A stretch of DNA of 64,000 nt. Origin: Streptomyces noursei. Its GTDB lineage: Bacteria; Actinomycetota; Actinomycetes; Streptomycetales; Streptomycetaceae. The notes under the pieces are model-generated. The model had not been told where the DNA came from, did not search any database, and worked only from the letters and a program-made list of their open reading frames with translations. Shown piece after piece: positions 34,441 through 43,423 of this stretch. Location: positions 124,001-188,000 of the forward strand of contig NZ_LWBU01000384.1 of assembly GCF_001646665.1 (NCBI RefSeq), in the 5' to 3' direction. Position numbers and translations under genes: made by a program. Numbering within the stretch: the first letter of the stretch is position 1; each line of letters opens with the position of its first letter.

Positions 34441-35244
34441 ATGAGTGTTCCGGCACCCCCGTCCCCCGAAGCCGCCCGACTGGCCGCCCGCACGGCCCTC
34501 GGCCGGCTCGAGCACACCTTCCCGCCCCGCAGGGAGGTCGCCGTGCGGGAGGACCACCGGGGGCTGTTCGTCGCCGCTTCCGTGACGGCCGTCGCGTGCC
34601 TCGCCGCCGGGGGCGTCGTGCTGTGGCTCCTGGTCGCATGGGCGCTCGCGCTGTACCCCCTCTTCATCGCCGTGATGGCCGCCGGAGCCCTGCTCAACAG
34701 CCCCAACGCCCGGAAGAAGCTGGGTGGCCGGCGCCTGCACCTCTTCGAGGAGGGCCTGCTCGTGGACATGGGCCCCGGCCGGATGTTCGCGGTCCGCTGG
34801 GACGAGGCGGTCCACTACCAGGAGACGATCCAGGAGGTGATCGCCTACAAGGGGACGCAGACCCCGCTCAGGAGCGCGCACACCTCCACCCTGGTCGCCC
34901 CCGACGGCGCGAGGACACGGATCACCGACTTCTTCGCGGACCACGGGACGTGGGCGCCCCTGATCTCCGAGGCCATCGCCCGTAACCAGGGCGGGCGGGC
35001 GTGGGCGGCCGTACGGGCGGGGCGGAGGATCGGCCACGGCCCGTTCACGCTGGAAGCCGCCGGTATATCCACCCGGCGCAGAGGAGTGCTGCCCTGGTCG
35101 GCCGTCGAGACGATCGGCGTCCGCGCCGGGTTCGTGGTCGTCCGGGAGCACGGGCGGCGCAAGCCCTGGGCGCACGCGCGGGTCAGGGCGGTGCCGAACC
35201 TCCTCGTCTTCCTGACCGTCGCCGCGTGCCTCCACCGTGGGTGA
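34441..35244 (+). CDS. DUF6585-family membrane protein
   Basis: A 267-residue protein. Residues 50-90 form two membrane helices (GLFVAASVTAVACLAAGGVV, LALYPLFIAVMAAGALL). The rest is a cytosolic double PH-like fold: RRLHLFEEGLLVDMGPGRM, FAVRWDEAVHY and a second strand set ISTRRRGVLPWSAVETIGVR. This layout matches DUF6585, common in Streptomyces and of unknown role. ATG 34441 is preceded by GAGG. The gene lies 47 bp after the M20 peptidase and could be co-transcribed. Confidence 0.8.
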   Translation: MSVPAPPSPEAARLAARTALGRLEHTFPPRREVAVREDHRGLFVAASVTAVACLAAGGVVLWLLVAWALALYPLFIAVMAAGALLNSPNARKKLGGRRLHLFEEGLLVDMGPGRMFAVRWDEAVHYQETIQEVIAYKGTQTPLRSAHTSTLVAPDGARTRITDFFADHGTWAPLISEAIARNQGGRAWAAVRAGRRIGHGPFTLEAAGISTRRRGVLPWSAVETIGVRAGFVVVREHGRRKPWAHARVRAVPNLLVFLTVAACLHRG

Positions 35245-35519
35245 CGCCCGCTCCGTCGTGGGGCGGGCCGGCCGGGGACCGGGCGGGTCCGGCGGGCGGG
35301 ACGGCTGGGGCCGGCGGGTGGGGCCGACGGGTGGGACGGCCCGGGGGCGGGGGACTCGTCCGGAGCACCGCCGGCCCGCGCCCGTCCGCCCGGCCCAGGA
35401 GGACGTGCGCGGGCGGCGGACCCCGGTGATGCTGGACCCACGACCGCCGGGACGGGCGTTCGAGGGGCGACGCGCGGCAGGTGCGGGTCGCCGGGCAGGA
35501 CCCAGGGTCCGCACGGGTC
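35245..35519. other. GC-rich intergenic region
   Basis: About 275 bp of G-rich simple sequence (CGGGCGGGTCCGG-type) with no gene. At its end the unit GTCCGCACGG is repeated directly. Confidence 0.5.
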
Positions 35520-35535
35520 CGCACGGATCCGTGCG
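35520..35535. promoter_or_regulatory. 16-bp palindrome upstream of photolyase
   Basis: CGCACGGATCCGTGCG is a perfect palindrome. The overlapping 10-bp unit GTCCGCACGG occurs twice directly upstream. It ends 24 bp before the start codon and could be an operator for light or stress control. Confidence 0.5.
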
Positions 35536-35559
35536 CAGCCGGACGGAGGCGACACCCGC

Positions 35560-37065
35560 ATGGCCACCCACCACTGGCTGTTCGGCGACCAGCTCGGGCC
35601 GCACTTCCTGTCGCCCGGCTCCGAGGGCCCGGCCGGGGACGCGCCGCTGGTGATGGTCGAGGCGCTGTCCGTGTTCCGCCGCCGGCGCTTCCACCGCGCG
35701 AAGGCACACCTGATCCTGTCCGCGATGCGCCACCGGGCCGCCGAGCTCGGCGACCGGGTGCGCTACGTCCGCGCCGACACCTACCGGGAGGGGCTCCGCG
35801 AGGCGACCGGTGGCGGGCCGGTGACGGTGCACCACCCGACCTCCCACGCGGCGCTGCGGTTCGTCCGGTCCCTGGACGGGGTCCGCGTGCTGCCCGCCCG
35901 CGGTTTCCTCGTCGCGCACGACGACTTCCGCGCCTGGGCCGACGGCCACGGCGGCCGGCGCCTGCTCCAGGAGGACTTCTACCGGTGGGTCCGGCGGGAC
36001 CACCAGCTGCTGATGGACGGTGACGCCCCGGCGGGCGGACGGTGGAACCACGACCACGACAACCGCCTGCCGCCGCCGAAGGGCGCCCGTACGCTCGCGG
36101 CCCCACGGCCCTTCCGTCCCCGTGAGGACGACATCGACGAGGGCGTACGGCACGACCTCGACCGCTGGGAGCGCGACGGCACCGTGCGCCTCGTCGGCCG
36201 GGACGGGCCGCGCCGCTTCCCGGCCACCCGGCGCGAGGCGCTGGCGGCGTTGCGGCGGTTCGTGGAGCACCGGCTCGCCGGGTTCGGGGCGCACGAGGAC
36301 GCGATGCTCGCGGACGACCCGGTGATGAGCCACAGCCTGCTGTCCTCGTCGCTCAACCTCGGCCTGCTGCACCCCGCCGAGTGCGTGGAGCGCGCGGAGG
36401 ACGCCTGGCGGGCGGGGCGGGCGCCCGTCAACAGCGTGGAGGGGTTCGTCCGGCAGGTCGCCGGGTGGCGCGAGTACGTCTGGCAGTTGTACTGGTACTT
36501 CGGTGACGACTACCGCCGGGGCAACGCCCTGGGGCACCGGGCGCCCCTGCCCGGCTGGTTCCTGGAGCTGGACGCCGACGCGGTCACGGCGCGGTGCCTG
36601 GCGACGGCGCTGGCCGACGTGCGCGACCGGGGCTGGACGCACCACATCCCCCGGCTGATGCTGCTCGGGGGGTACGCCCTGCAGCGCGGCTGGGACCCCC
36701 GGGCGGTGATGGACTGGTTCCACCGCTGCTTCGTGGACGGGTACGACTGGGTGATGGTGCCGAACGTCATCGGCATGTCGCAGTACGCCGACGGCGGCCG
36801 GATGACGACGAAGCCGTACACCTCGGGCGGCGCCTACATCCACCGCATGAGCGACTTCTGCGGCGGCTGCGCCTACCGGCCCACCGAACGCGTGGGCGAG
36901 CTGGCCTGCCCGTACACGGCGGGCTACTGGGCCTTCCTGCACCGCCACCGCGCCCGGCTGGAGGGGAACCACCGGATGACGCAGGCGGTGCGCGGCCTGG
37001 ACCGGTTGAAGGACCTCGACGAACTGCTGCTCCAGGAGGGCCACCGGGGCGACGCCCCGCCGTGA
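35560..37065 (+). CDS. iron-sulfur cryptochrome/(6-4) photolyase, PhrB type
   Basis: A 501-residue FAD-dependent DNA repair enzyme or blue-light receptor of the FeS-BCP group (formerly deoxyribodipyrimidine photolyase-related). The N-terminal Rossmann domain begins HHWLFGDQLGPHFL. The FAD-binding helical region includes SSSLNLGLLHP, VNSVEGFVRQVAGWREYVW and VMDWFHRCFVDGYDWVMVPN. The cluster cysteines are visible as the Cys in HRCFVDG, CGGC and ACPYT, four in all, as required. ATG 35560 has GGAGG about 10 nt upstream. A palindrome immediately upstream may regulate it. It appears monocistronic. Confidence 0.9.
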   Translation: MATHHWLFGDQLGPHFLSPGSEGPAGDAPLVMVEALSVFRRRRFHRAKAHLILSAMRHRAAELGDRVRYVRADTYREGLREATGGGPVTVHHPTSHAALRFVRSLDGVRVLPARGFLVAHDDFRAWADGHGGRRLLQEDFYRWVRRDHQLLMDGDAPAGGRWNHDHDNRLPPPKGARTLAAPRPFRPREDDIDEGVRHDLDRWERDGTVRLVGRDGPRRFPATRREALAALRRFVEHRLAGFGAHEDAMLADDPVMSHSLLSSSLNLGLLHPAECVERAEDAWRAGRAPVNSVEGFVRQVAGWREYVWQLYWYFGDDYRRGNALGHRAPLPGWFLELDADAVTARCLATALADVRDRGWTHHIPRLMLLGGYALQRGWDPRAVMDWFHRCFVDGYDWVMVPNVIGMSQYADGGRMTTKPYTSGGAYIHRMSDFCGGCAYRPTERVGELACPYTAGYWAFLHRHRARLEGNHRMTQAVRGLDRLKDLDELLLQEGHRGDAPP

Positions 37066-37353
37066 CCCGGCCCCCGAGCCGTCCGGGGAGCCGTCCCGGG
37101 CGGGGACATGCGCACCGCGGCGCACCGCCCTCGACCGCGCCGGGGAAGTCCCCCCGGGCCGCCGCGCGCCTCCCGCCGGCCCCGGTCGGCGCGGCCGTAC
37201 CGCCGGCCGGGTCCGGCGCCGTGGTGGGCAGGGTCGTCCTGGTGCCGTGGGCGGAGGGGGCAGACCGGGCCGGACGGCCGGCGCGCCCTACTGTGACGTA
37301 CGTCTCGGGAACCCCGCCCCGTGGACCGACAGCTGACAGAGGTGACCACAACC

Positions 37354-37992
37354 ATGCGCGCGCGTATCCGGGCGGGTGATCCGCAGGCCTTCGCGGAACT
37401 CTTCGACCAGTACGCGAAGACCGTCTACAACCACGCCTACCGGTTGACCGCCGACTGGTCGGCCGCCGAGGACATCGTCTCCGCGACCTTCATGGAGGCC
37501 TGGCGCGGCCGTCTGCGCCTCGAGGCGGACGGCGGGAGCGTACGCCCGTGGCTGCTGGGCATCGCCACCAATCTCGTACGCGCCCAGTCGCGCGGCAACC
37601 GGCGCTACAAGGCGGCGGCCGCCGCGGCCGCCCGCGCCCTCGACGCCAGGTCGGGGGCGACCGTGGCCGACCACGCCGACGAGGTGGCCGGGCGCCTGGA
37701 CGACCGCGACCGCCTCGCCGCCACCGTGTGCGCCCTGGCCGGACTGCGCCGAAGCGAGCGGGAAGTGCTGAGTCTGTGCCTGTGGCAGGGCCTGGACTAC
37801 GCCGCCGCGGCGCGGGCCCTGGACATCCCGGTGGGCACGGTGCGCTCCCGGCTCTCCCGGGCACGCAAGAAGCTGCGGCGATCCGCCGACGAACAACTCC
37901 TGGGCTCCTTCCGGGAACCCGGGCCGCTGAACCGGCAGACAAGAGGGGACCGCACGATCGCGGCCCGGCCCGCACAGGAAGGAACCCGGTGA
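37354..37992 (+). CDS. ECF-type RNA polymerase sigma factor
   Basis: A 212-residue sigma factor with region 2 (AFAELFDQYAKTVYNHAYRL, AAEDIVSATFMEAWR) and region 4 (EREVLSLCLWQGLDYAAAARALDIPVGTVRSRLSRARKKL). Region 3 is missing, so it belongs to the ECF group. ATG 37354 is chosen because AGAGGTGA lies 8 nt upstream; the frame also opens at GTG 37321 without such a site. The downstream CU044_5270 gene overlaps the stop codon (GTGA), so the two are translationally coupled. Confidence 0.85.
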   Translation: MRARIRAGDPQAFAELFDQYAKTVYNHAYRLTADWSAAEDIVSATFMEAWRGRLRLEADGGSVRPWLLGIATNLVRAQSRGNRRYKAAAAAAARALDARSGATVADHADEVAGRLDDRDRLAATVCALAGLRRSEREVLSLCLWQGLDYAAAARALDIPVGTVRSRLSRARKKLRRSADEQLLGSFREPGPLNRQTRGDRTIAARPAQEGTR

Positions 37993-39095
37993 CCATGCGT
38001 CAGTTCCGTTCGCGTCATGCCCGCCACACGCCTGACGAGTGGCCCGAGGGCGAGCCCCTGCTCTCCCTCGCGGAAGCCGACCTCCCCGCGGGCCGCCATG
38101 CCTTTCACAAGGAGGAACTCATGGCCTTCATCGAACAGGACACCCGGGACACCGCGCCCGCCGCGCCCGTCCCCCCGGCCGCGGCGCCGGTACGCGGCAG
38201 GTTCGCGCGCAGGGCGGTCCTCCTGCCCGTCGCCGCGTGCTCGCTGGCCCTGGCGGCCGCGGCCGTCCTCACCCTCGGCGGGAGCGGCGGCGGGGAAGCG
38301 GACACCGGGCCGGCGCTCACCGCTCCGCTCGGCACGGGCACCAGCGAGGGCGTGCCGCAGCTCCTGCAGCGCATCTCCCTCGCCTCGGCCAAGGCCCCGC
38401 GGATCACGGTCCGCCCGGGCCAGTACGTGTACATCGAGAGCAAGGTCGGCACCACCTACGAGAAGACCGTCGGCGACAAGACCACGCTGGCCAGCCACGG
38501 GATCCACCGGCGCCAGGTGTGGAACTCCACCGACGGCTCCCAGGGCTGGCTGATCGACCCCGCCGTCTCCCCGCCCGGCGGCGAGAAGCTCGACCGGATC
38601 AACGAGAAGGGCGAGCGGCAACCGGCGTACCTCAACGCGCCCACCTACGACTACCTCGCCACCCTGCCGACCGACCCCGACGCCCTCCTGGCGAAGATCT
38701 ACAAGGAGACCGAAGGCATGGGCAACAGCCCCGACCAGCAGGCCTTCACGACCATCGGTGACCTGCTGAGGGAGTCACTGCCGCCCGCCGCGCTGAACAC
38801 CGCGCTGTACAAGGCGGCGGCGAAGATCCCGGGCGTCGTGCAGGTGAAGGACGCCGTCGACGCCGTCGGCCGCCACGGCGTCGCCGTCGCGCGCCTGGAC
38901 GAGACCTCGGGGGCCCGCACCGAGTGGATCTTCGACGCGAAGACCTACGTGTACCTCGGCGAGCGCACCATCCAGGTGCGTCCCGACGGCGGCGAGTCCG
39001 GTCTCCTCCAGCCCGGGACCGTCATCCACACCGAGGCCGTCACCCTCCGGCAGGCCGTCGACGAACTGAAGGAGCTCCCCTCGTCCGGCGCCTGA
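37989..39095 (+). CDS. CU044_5270-family membrane protein, sigma-factor partner
   Basis: A 368-residue single-pass membrane protein. It has a short cytosolic N-terminus with an acidic helix (residues 1-60), one transmembrane helix (AVLLPVAACSLALAAAAVLTL, about 75-95) and a large extracytoplasmic domain. That domain contains QYVYIESKVG, RRQVWNSTDGSQGWLID and the conserved PTDPDALLAKIY and LRESLPPAALNTALYKAAA stretches. The family is nearly always encoded next to an ECF sigma factor and is presumed to be its sensor/anti-sigma. GTG 37989 overlaps the sigma stop codon, with GGAAGGA 5 nt upstream. Confidence 0.85.
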   Translation: MTMRQFRSRHARHTPDEWPEGEPLLSLAEADLPAGRHAFHKEELMAFIEQDTRDTAPAAPVPPAAAPVRGRFARRAVLLPVAACSLALAAAAVLTLGGSGGGEADTGPALTAPLGTGTSEGVPQLLQRISLASAKAPRITVRPGQYVYIESKVGTTYEKTVGDKTTLASHGIHRRQVWNSTDGSQGWLIDPAVSPPGGEKLDRINEKGERQPAYLNAPTYDYLATLPTDPDALLAKIYKETEGMGNSPDQQAFTTIGDLLRESLPPAALNTALYKAAAKIPGVVQVKDAVDAVGRHGVAVARLDETSGARTEWIFDAKTYVYLGERTIQVRPDGGESGLLQPGTVIHTEAVTLRQAVDELKELPSSGA

Positions 39096-39139
39096 GGCAA
39101 GCCCCCGGGGGTGGTGCGGCCCCCGGGGCAGGGCGGGCC

Positions 39140-39158
39140 GCCCGCGTCGCCGGCGGGC
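39140..39158 (+). terminator. possible terminator
   Basis: GCCCGC and GCGGGC with loop GTCGCCG lie 45 nt after the CU044_5270 stop. The stem is short but entirely GC, and a second G/C dyad (CCCCCGGGG) lies just upstream. Confidence 0.35.
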
Positions 39159-39231
39159 GCGGGAGGGGGAGTGCCACGGCGCGGGTGCCGCACCGGCCGG
39201 GTCAAGGCGGGTTCCGGCGCGGGCGGCGGCT

Positions 39232-39237
39232 TAGGAT
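39232..39237 (+). promoter_or_regulatory. -10 box (TAGGAT) of leaderless small gene
   Basis: TAGGAT ends 7 nt before GTG 39245, so transcription probably starts at the start codon. No Shine-Dalgarno is seen. Confidence 0.5.
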
Positions 39238-39244
39238 CCCGGGC

Positions 39245-39496
39245 GTGACAGATGATCAGGATCAGGCACGCGGGGAGTCGTACGCCCGGCTGGTGGAGCT
39301 GAAGCTGGCGTCGGTGGCCGCACAGGCGCACGCGACGGCGGAGGGGTACAGCGAGGAGGCGTGGTCGCCGTGGCGGCAGGCGGCCGAGGAGTACGAGGCG
39401 GCGCTGGCCGAGCACGCGGGTGCGTTCGGTCTGGACCGGGACGAGGTGGACCGCGCGGTGACGGCCGAGGTGCTGCACCCCCGGCCGAACGAGTAG
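39245..39496 (+). CDS. small acidic helical protein, hypothetical
   Basis: An 83-residue soluble protein, mostly helical (ARLVELKLASVAAQAHATAE, WRQAAEEYEAALAEHAGAFG, RDEVDRAVTAEVLHP) and acidic. No known motif was recognised. It appears to be leaderless from GTG 39245. It is monocistronic between the sigma-factor operon and the P450. Confidence 0.6.
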   Translation: MTDDQDQARGESYARLVELKLASVAAQAHATAEGYSEEAWSPWRQAAEEYEAALAEHAGAFGLDRDEVDRAVTAEVLHPRPNE

Positions 39497-39602
39497 GGCC
39501 CCGGGCCGTCCGGGGCCCGTGCCGTGACCGGCGGGCGGATGCCGCCGCCCGTTCGGGGCCGGGGCGCGCCACGGGGCACCGCCTCGTACCTTCACCGTCA
39601 TT

Positions 39603-39714
39603 CATTGCAACGCCGCATTGCGTTCGGCTTCAGCACCATTGCATCAATTAACCGGCTTTGACGTGCAGTTATGACTGGGTGGTCATTGACGGAGCAGTGA
39701 ACGCAACGTAGCTT
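39603..39714 (+). promoter_or_regulatory. P450 promoter with TTGC-type operator boxes
   Basis: -35 TTGACG (39686-39691) and -10 TAGCTT (39709-39714) are 17 bp apart. Boxes CATTGCAACG (39603), GCATTGCGTT (39615) and CATTGCAT (39637) precede them. GAACGCAACGTAGC (39699-39712) overlaps the -10 and is identical to a sequence in the DUF4097 promoter at 59605-59618. It probably binds the same repressor. Confidence 0.62.
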
Positions 39715-39758
39715 TCGGGGCACGTCGAACACGTGCCACCGCGAGATGAGGACCGGTC

Positions 39759-40949
39759 ATGAGCGAGCCCCCGCACACCGTCACGGCCCTGCCGGCCCAG
39801 CGCCGTCCCGGCTGTCCCTTCGACCCGCCGGCGGAGCTGACGGAGGCTCGCCGCCACGCCCCCATCAGCCGCTATACGCACCCCGGGGGAAAGCCCGGCT
39901 GGCTGATCACCGGGTACGACCTGGTGCGTTCGGTCCTGGCCGACCCGCGCTTCAGCTCACGCAAGGATCTGCTGAACGTGGTCGACTTCGCCCTTCCGCC
40001 GGCGCCACCCGGCGAGTTCCTCCTGATGGACGAACCCCAGCACGAGCGCTACCGCAAACCCTTGGTGAGCAGGTTCACCGCACGGCGGATGCGGCTGCTC
40101 ACCGAGCGCATCGAGCAGATCACCACCGCATGCCTCGACGCCATGGAGCAGGCCGGACCGCCGGCGGACCTGGTGACCGCGTTCGCCAAGCCGATCCCCA
40201 CCATCGTCATCTGCGAACTGCTGGGGGTGCCGTACGAGGACCGGGACTCCTTCCAGGAGCAGATCGACGCGTTCATGAACGGGGAGACGGGCGACGAGGA
40301 CCTGCTGGCGGCCTACACCGCGGTGCAGGACTATCTCGCACGGCTGGTGGCCGCCAAGCGCGCCGACCCCACCGACGACGTGCTCAGCGAGCTGACCGAC
40401 GGCGACCTGACCGACGAGGAGCTTCAGGGCATCAGCCTGATCCTGCTGGCGGCCGGGTTCGACACCACCGCGAACATGCTGTCCCTCGGCACCTTCGCGC
40501 TGCTGGAGCACCCGGACCAGCTCGCCGCGCTGCGCGCCGATCCCGCTCTGGTCGACGGGGCGGTGGAGGAGCTGCTGCGCCACCTCAGCGTCGCCAAGTC
40601 GTTCATGCGGACCGCGCTGGTGGACGTCGAGGTGGGCGGGCAGCTCGTCGAGGCGGGCACGACGGTCGTCCTGTCGTACAACACCGCGAACCGCGACCCC
40701 GAGCGCTTCACCGACCCGCAGGCATTGGACGTCCGGCGGCGGGAGGGCGGACACCTGGCCTTCGGCCACGGCATCCACCTGTGCCTGGGCCAGCAGCTGG
40801 CCCGTGTCGAGATGCGGGTCGCGCTCTCCGCGCTGATCCGCCGCTTCCCCACACTGCGCCTGGCCGTACCCGCCGAGGAGGTCGCCGTGCGCCCCGAGAC
40901 CGCGGACATCCACGGGGTGAAGAGCCTCCCGGTCACCTGGGACGTGTGA
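39759..40949 (+). CDS. cytochrome P450
   Basis: A 396-residue bacterial class I P450. Hallmarks: I-helix AAGFDTTANM (oxygen-activating Thr pair; Asp replaces the common Glu/His), K-helix EELLR (ExxR), and heme loop FGHGIHLCLGQQLAR with Cys342 as axial ligand. It resembles the CYP105/107 group that hydroxylates secondary metabolites or xenobiotics. No ferredoxin gene follows, so electrons must come from elsewhere. ATG 39759 has GAGGA 7 nt upstream. The promoter carries boxes shared with the DUF4097 gene 20 kb away. Confidence 0.9.
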   Translation: MSEPPHTVTALPAQRRPGCPFDPPAELTEARRHAPISRYTHPGGKPGWLITGYDLVRSVLADPRFSSRKDLLNVVDFALPPAPPGEFLLMDEPQHERYRKPLVSRFTARRMRLLTERIEQITTACLDAMEQAGPPADLVTAFAKPIPTIVICELLGVPYEDRDSFQEQIDAFMNGETGDEDLLAAYTAVQDYLARLVAAKRADPTDDVLSELTDGDLTDEELQGISLILLAAGFDTTANMLSLGTFALLEHPDQLAALRADPALVDGAVEELLRHLSVAKSFMRTALVDVEVGGQLVEAGTTVVLSYNTANRDPERFTDPQALDVRRREGGHLAFGHGIHLCLGQQLARVEMRVALSALIRRFPTLRLAVPAEEVAVRPETADIHGVKSLPVTWDV

Positions 40950-41247
40950 CCGGCGGCGGGCGGACCGTCAGGCGCCGGAGGGGCGGCCGGCTTGCGGAGC
41001 AGCGCCCCGGAAGGCGGCCGCGAGGGCGGCGCCGATCGCCCTGGCCCCTTGGCGTCGGGGTGCAGGGGCATGGCGGCGCGGGTGCGCAGCCACCCCTCGA
41101 TGCCATGACAGAGAAATGCATAATTCGTCCCGGTTCCAGCACATGGGCCGAGCGATTCCGGGGGCGCCCGCTCAGGTCGGCGGGGTGCGCCCCGGCCCCG
41201 TGGGACACGCCGGGAGTGTTCATGGCCGGCCCGGGCATCCGGAGCCC
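40950..41247. other. intergenic region, nothing recognised
   Basis: About 300 bp. The next frame is open from 41116, but the translation before 41248 is low in secondary-structure signal. A short AT-rich piece (around AGAAATGCATAATTCG) may be promoter. Confidence 0.4.
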
Positions 41248-41928
41248 GTGGAGACCCTCGACGAAACACGCCGTCGCCCGTCCGGTACCCGCCGTGCCGG
41301 ACCCGGGTGGCCGTTCACGATCCTCGCGGTCCTCGTGTGCCTGGTGCTGCTCCTGGTGCTGGCGGGGCGCTTCAGCCTGGTACCCGGCCTGAACGATCTC
41401 TTCGGCGAGGAGACGAAGGACCGTTCGGGGCCCGCGCTGCTCGAATCGATCCAGGACATGAGCCGCCACGAGGGCGCGGTGGGCACCTTCCAGATCGTCG
41501 TCGACCTGGAGAAGGACGCCAAGTACCTCCCCGACGCCGTGCGCGGCACCCGAACGCTGTACGTCGCCGCCGGCACGGTGGGGGCCTACGTCGACCTGGG
41601 CCGCACCGGCCCCGAGAGCGTGGTGGTGGACGAGGAGCGCACCTCCGTGACGCTGCGCCTGCCCCGTGCCGCGCTGGGCGCGCCCGCCCTGGACCCGGAC
41701 CGGTCGTACGCGGTGTCGAAGCAGCGCGGCCTGCTGGACCGTCTCGGCGACCTGTTCTCCGACAACCCGGCCGACGAGCGGGCCGTGCACCGCCTGGCCT
41801 CCCAGCGCATCGCCGAGGCGGCCGAGGAGAGCGGGCTGGTCGCGCGGGCGGAGAAGAACACGACGAGCATGCTGGAGGGCCTGCTGCGCTCGCTGGGTTT
41901 CCGGACGGTGCGGGTCGTCTACGCCTGA
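41248..41928 (+). CDS. DUF4230-family membrane protein
   Basis: A 226-residue protein with a single N-terminal transmembrane helix (PFTILAVLVCLVLLLVLAGRF). The extracytoplasmic DUF4230 domain follows: LESIQDMSRHEGAVGTFQIVVDLEKDAKYLPDAVRGTRTLYVAAGTVGAYVDL, later RLPRAALGAPALDPDRSYAV and a C-terminal helix-strand. The role of the family is unknown. GTG 41248 is preferred because CCGGAG lies 4 nt before it; the upstream ATG 41116 would add 44 poorly structured residues. Confidence 0.75.
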   Translation: METLDETRRRPSGTRRAGPGWPFTILAVLVCLVLLLVLAGRFSLVPGLNDLFGEETKDRSGPALLESIQDMSRHEGAVGTFQIVVDLEKDAKYLPDAVRGTRTLYVAAGTVGAYVDLGRTGPESVVVDEERTSVTLRLPRAALGAPALDPDRSYAVSKQRGLLDRLGDLFSDNPADERAVHRLASQRIAEAAEESGLVARAEKNTTSMLEGLLRSLGFRTVRVVYA

Positions 41929-42203
41929 TGCCGGCGCCTGCCCTCCCCCACCGCGACCCTCAGGTGGGGGGCGGGCCCCGCCGTCTCCCGGGGGGATGGG
42001 GACGACGGGGCCCTGTTTGGCTCGGTGCGGGCCGGGAGGGGGGTGGCCGACCGAGCGCGTCGAGACTCTGCTGCCCGGCTTCCGGCGGGCTACACCCGCG
42101 TTTTCCGACCGATTCGGCCGGCTCGCCCCGCCCCGGGCGTTTACCGGCGCCGACGGGGGCAAGGAGCCCGGCGACAGGTCGCGGCAGGGCAGTTCGAGGA
42201 GCG

Positions 42204-42659
42204 ATGGTGATTTCCCAGGAGCAGCTCGGAACGCTGGCCGGCCGGCCCGTGTACGGCGCGGACGGCGTCAAGATCGGGGACGTGGTCCGGGTACTGGTGG
42301 ACGACACCACCGGCCGGGCCGAGTGGGCCTGCGTGCGCGGTGGCACGTCGGGGCCGGGCGAGGTCTTCGTCCCCTTGCGGGAGGCCGTCCCCGGCACCGA
42401 CCGGATCCGGGTGCCGTTCACCGTGGCGGCCGTGGAGGCGGCGGCAGCGGTGGACGTCCGCCACCGGGACGTCCTGTCGGTGGCGGACGAGGACCGGCTC
42501 TCCGCGTGCTTCGGACTCACGGACGTACGTGAGCGGGTGAACGCCGAGGAGGGCACCGGGTGGTCCCGGATGGACCGGGCGGCCGGCATCCGGGCCGGCA
42601 CCGGCGGGCACGAGGAGTCGCGGTCCCGGCTGCGGCCCCTGGAGCACGGCGGCGCCTGA
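42204..42659 (+). CDS. PRC-barrel domain protein
   Basis: A 151-residue soluble protein. Residues 5-80 form a PRC-barrel (GTLAGRPVYGADGVKIGDVVRVLVDDTTGRAEWACVRGG, EVFVPLREAVPG, IRVPFTVAAVEAA). This small beta-barrel is found in RNA-processing and stress proteins. The C-terminus is charged and probably flexible. ATG 42204 or GTG 42207 could be used; GAGGAG lies 2 or 5 nt before these, which favours GTG slightly. Confidence 0.72.
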   Translation: MVISQEQLGTLAGRPVYGADGVKIGDVVRVLVDDTTGRAEWACVRGGTSGPGEVFVPLREAVPGTDRIRVPFTVAAVEAAAAVDVRHRDVLSVADEDRLSACFGLTDVRERVNAEEGTGWSRMDRAAGIRAGTGGHEESRSRLRPLEHGGA

Positions 42660-42685
42660 GGCGGGCCATGACCGGCGTACGCGGT

Positions 42686-42709
42686 GCCGGGGCCCGGCCG
42701 GGCCCCGGC
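42686..42709. terminator. 24-bp GC palindrome between convergent genes
   Basis: A perfect 24-bp palindrome made only of G and C (GCCGGGGCCCGG and its complement) lies between the convergent PRC-barrel and LysE genes. As RNA it gives a strong hairpin on either strand, though without a T-tract. Confidence 0.55.
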
Positions 42710-42805
42710 CCCGCGTGCGTCCGCGCGCCGCGTACGACCGCGACGCGCAGGCGTCCGTACCCCGGGGCGCGTACCGGTCGGCCCGCGGGCCCCGGGGCCG
42801 GACCG

Positions 42806-43423
42806 TCAGGGCGACTGGAGGGCGAGCCGTACCGCGAAGCCGATCAGGAGGACGCCGGTGACCTGCTCGATGCGCGCCCGCACCCGGGGCCTGCGCAGCA
42901 CCCTTCCCAGCCGGTCGACCGTGACCACGTACAGGCTGAACCACATCAGGTACAGCGCCGCGAACACCAGGGACAGCGCCATCGCCCGTGGCAGGACGTT
43001 CCCCGTGGGCGGCAGGAACTGCGGCAGGAACGTCACGAAGAAGAGCGCGACCTTCGGGTTGAGGGCGTTGGAGAGGAAGCCGTGGCGCACGTACCGGCCG
43101 ACGGCCGGGTCCCGCTCCGGCGTCTCGTCCCCGGGCGCCTCCCGCAGCGTCCGGCGGGCGGCGCGGAGTGTCGCCACGCCCATCCAGACGAGGTACACCG
43201 CCCCGACGACCTTCAGCACGGTGAACGCGGTCGCCGAGGCGAGCAGCACGGCCGAGATGCCGAGCACGGCCGCACCCACGTGCACGACCAGGCCGAGGAC
43301 GCCGCCCACCATCGTCAGCAGGCCGGCCCTGCGCCCCGCCGCGAGCGCGCTGCGGGTGATCAGGGCCTGGTCCGGCCCCGGGATCATGATCAGCACGAGC
43401 GAGGCGGCCGCGAAGGTCAGCAC
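42806..43423 (-). CDS. LysE-family exporter
   Basis: A 205-residue membrane exporter with six predicted helices. It carries the family signature near the N-terminus (LIMIPGPDQALITRSALAAGRRAGL) and NALNPKVALFFVTFLPQF in the middle. LysE/RhtB proteins export amino acids and related small molecules. The start GTG 43423 lies inside the end of the thioesterase gene (7-nt overlap), so it belongs to the NRPS operon and may export its product or protect against excess cysteine. Confidence 0.87.
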   Translation of the reverse strand: MLTFAAASLVLIMIPGPDQALITRSALAAGRRAGLLTMVGGVLGLVVHVGAAVLGISAVLLASATAFTVLKVVGAVYLVWMGVATLRAARRTLREAPGDETPERDPAVGRYVRHGFLSNALNPKVALFFVTFLPQFLPPTGNVLPRAMALSLVFAALYLMWFSLYVVTVDRLGRVLRRPRVRARIEQVTGVLLIGFAVRLALQSP

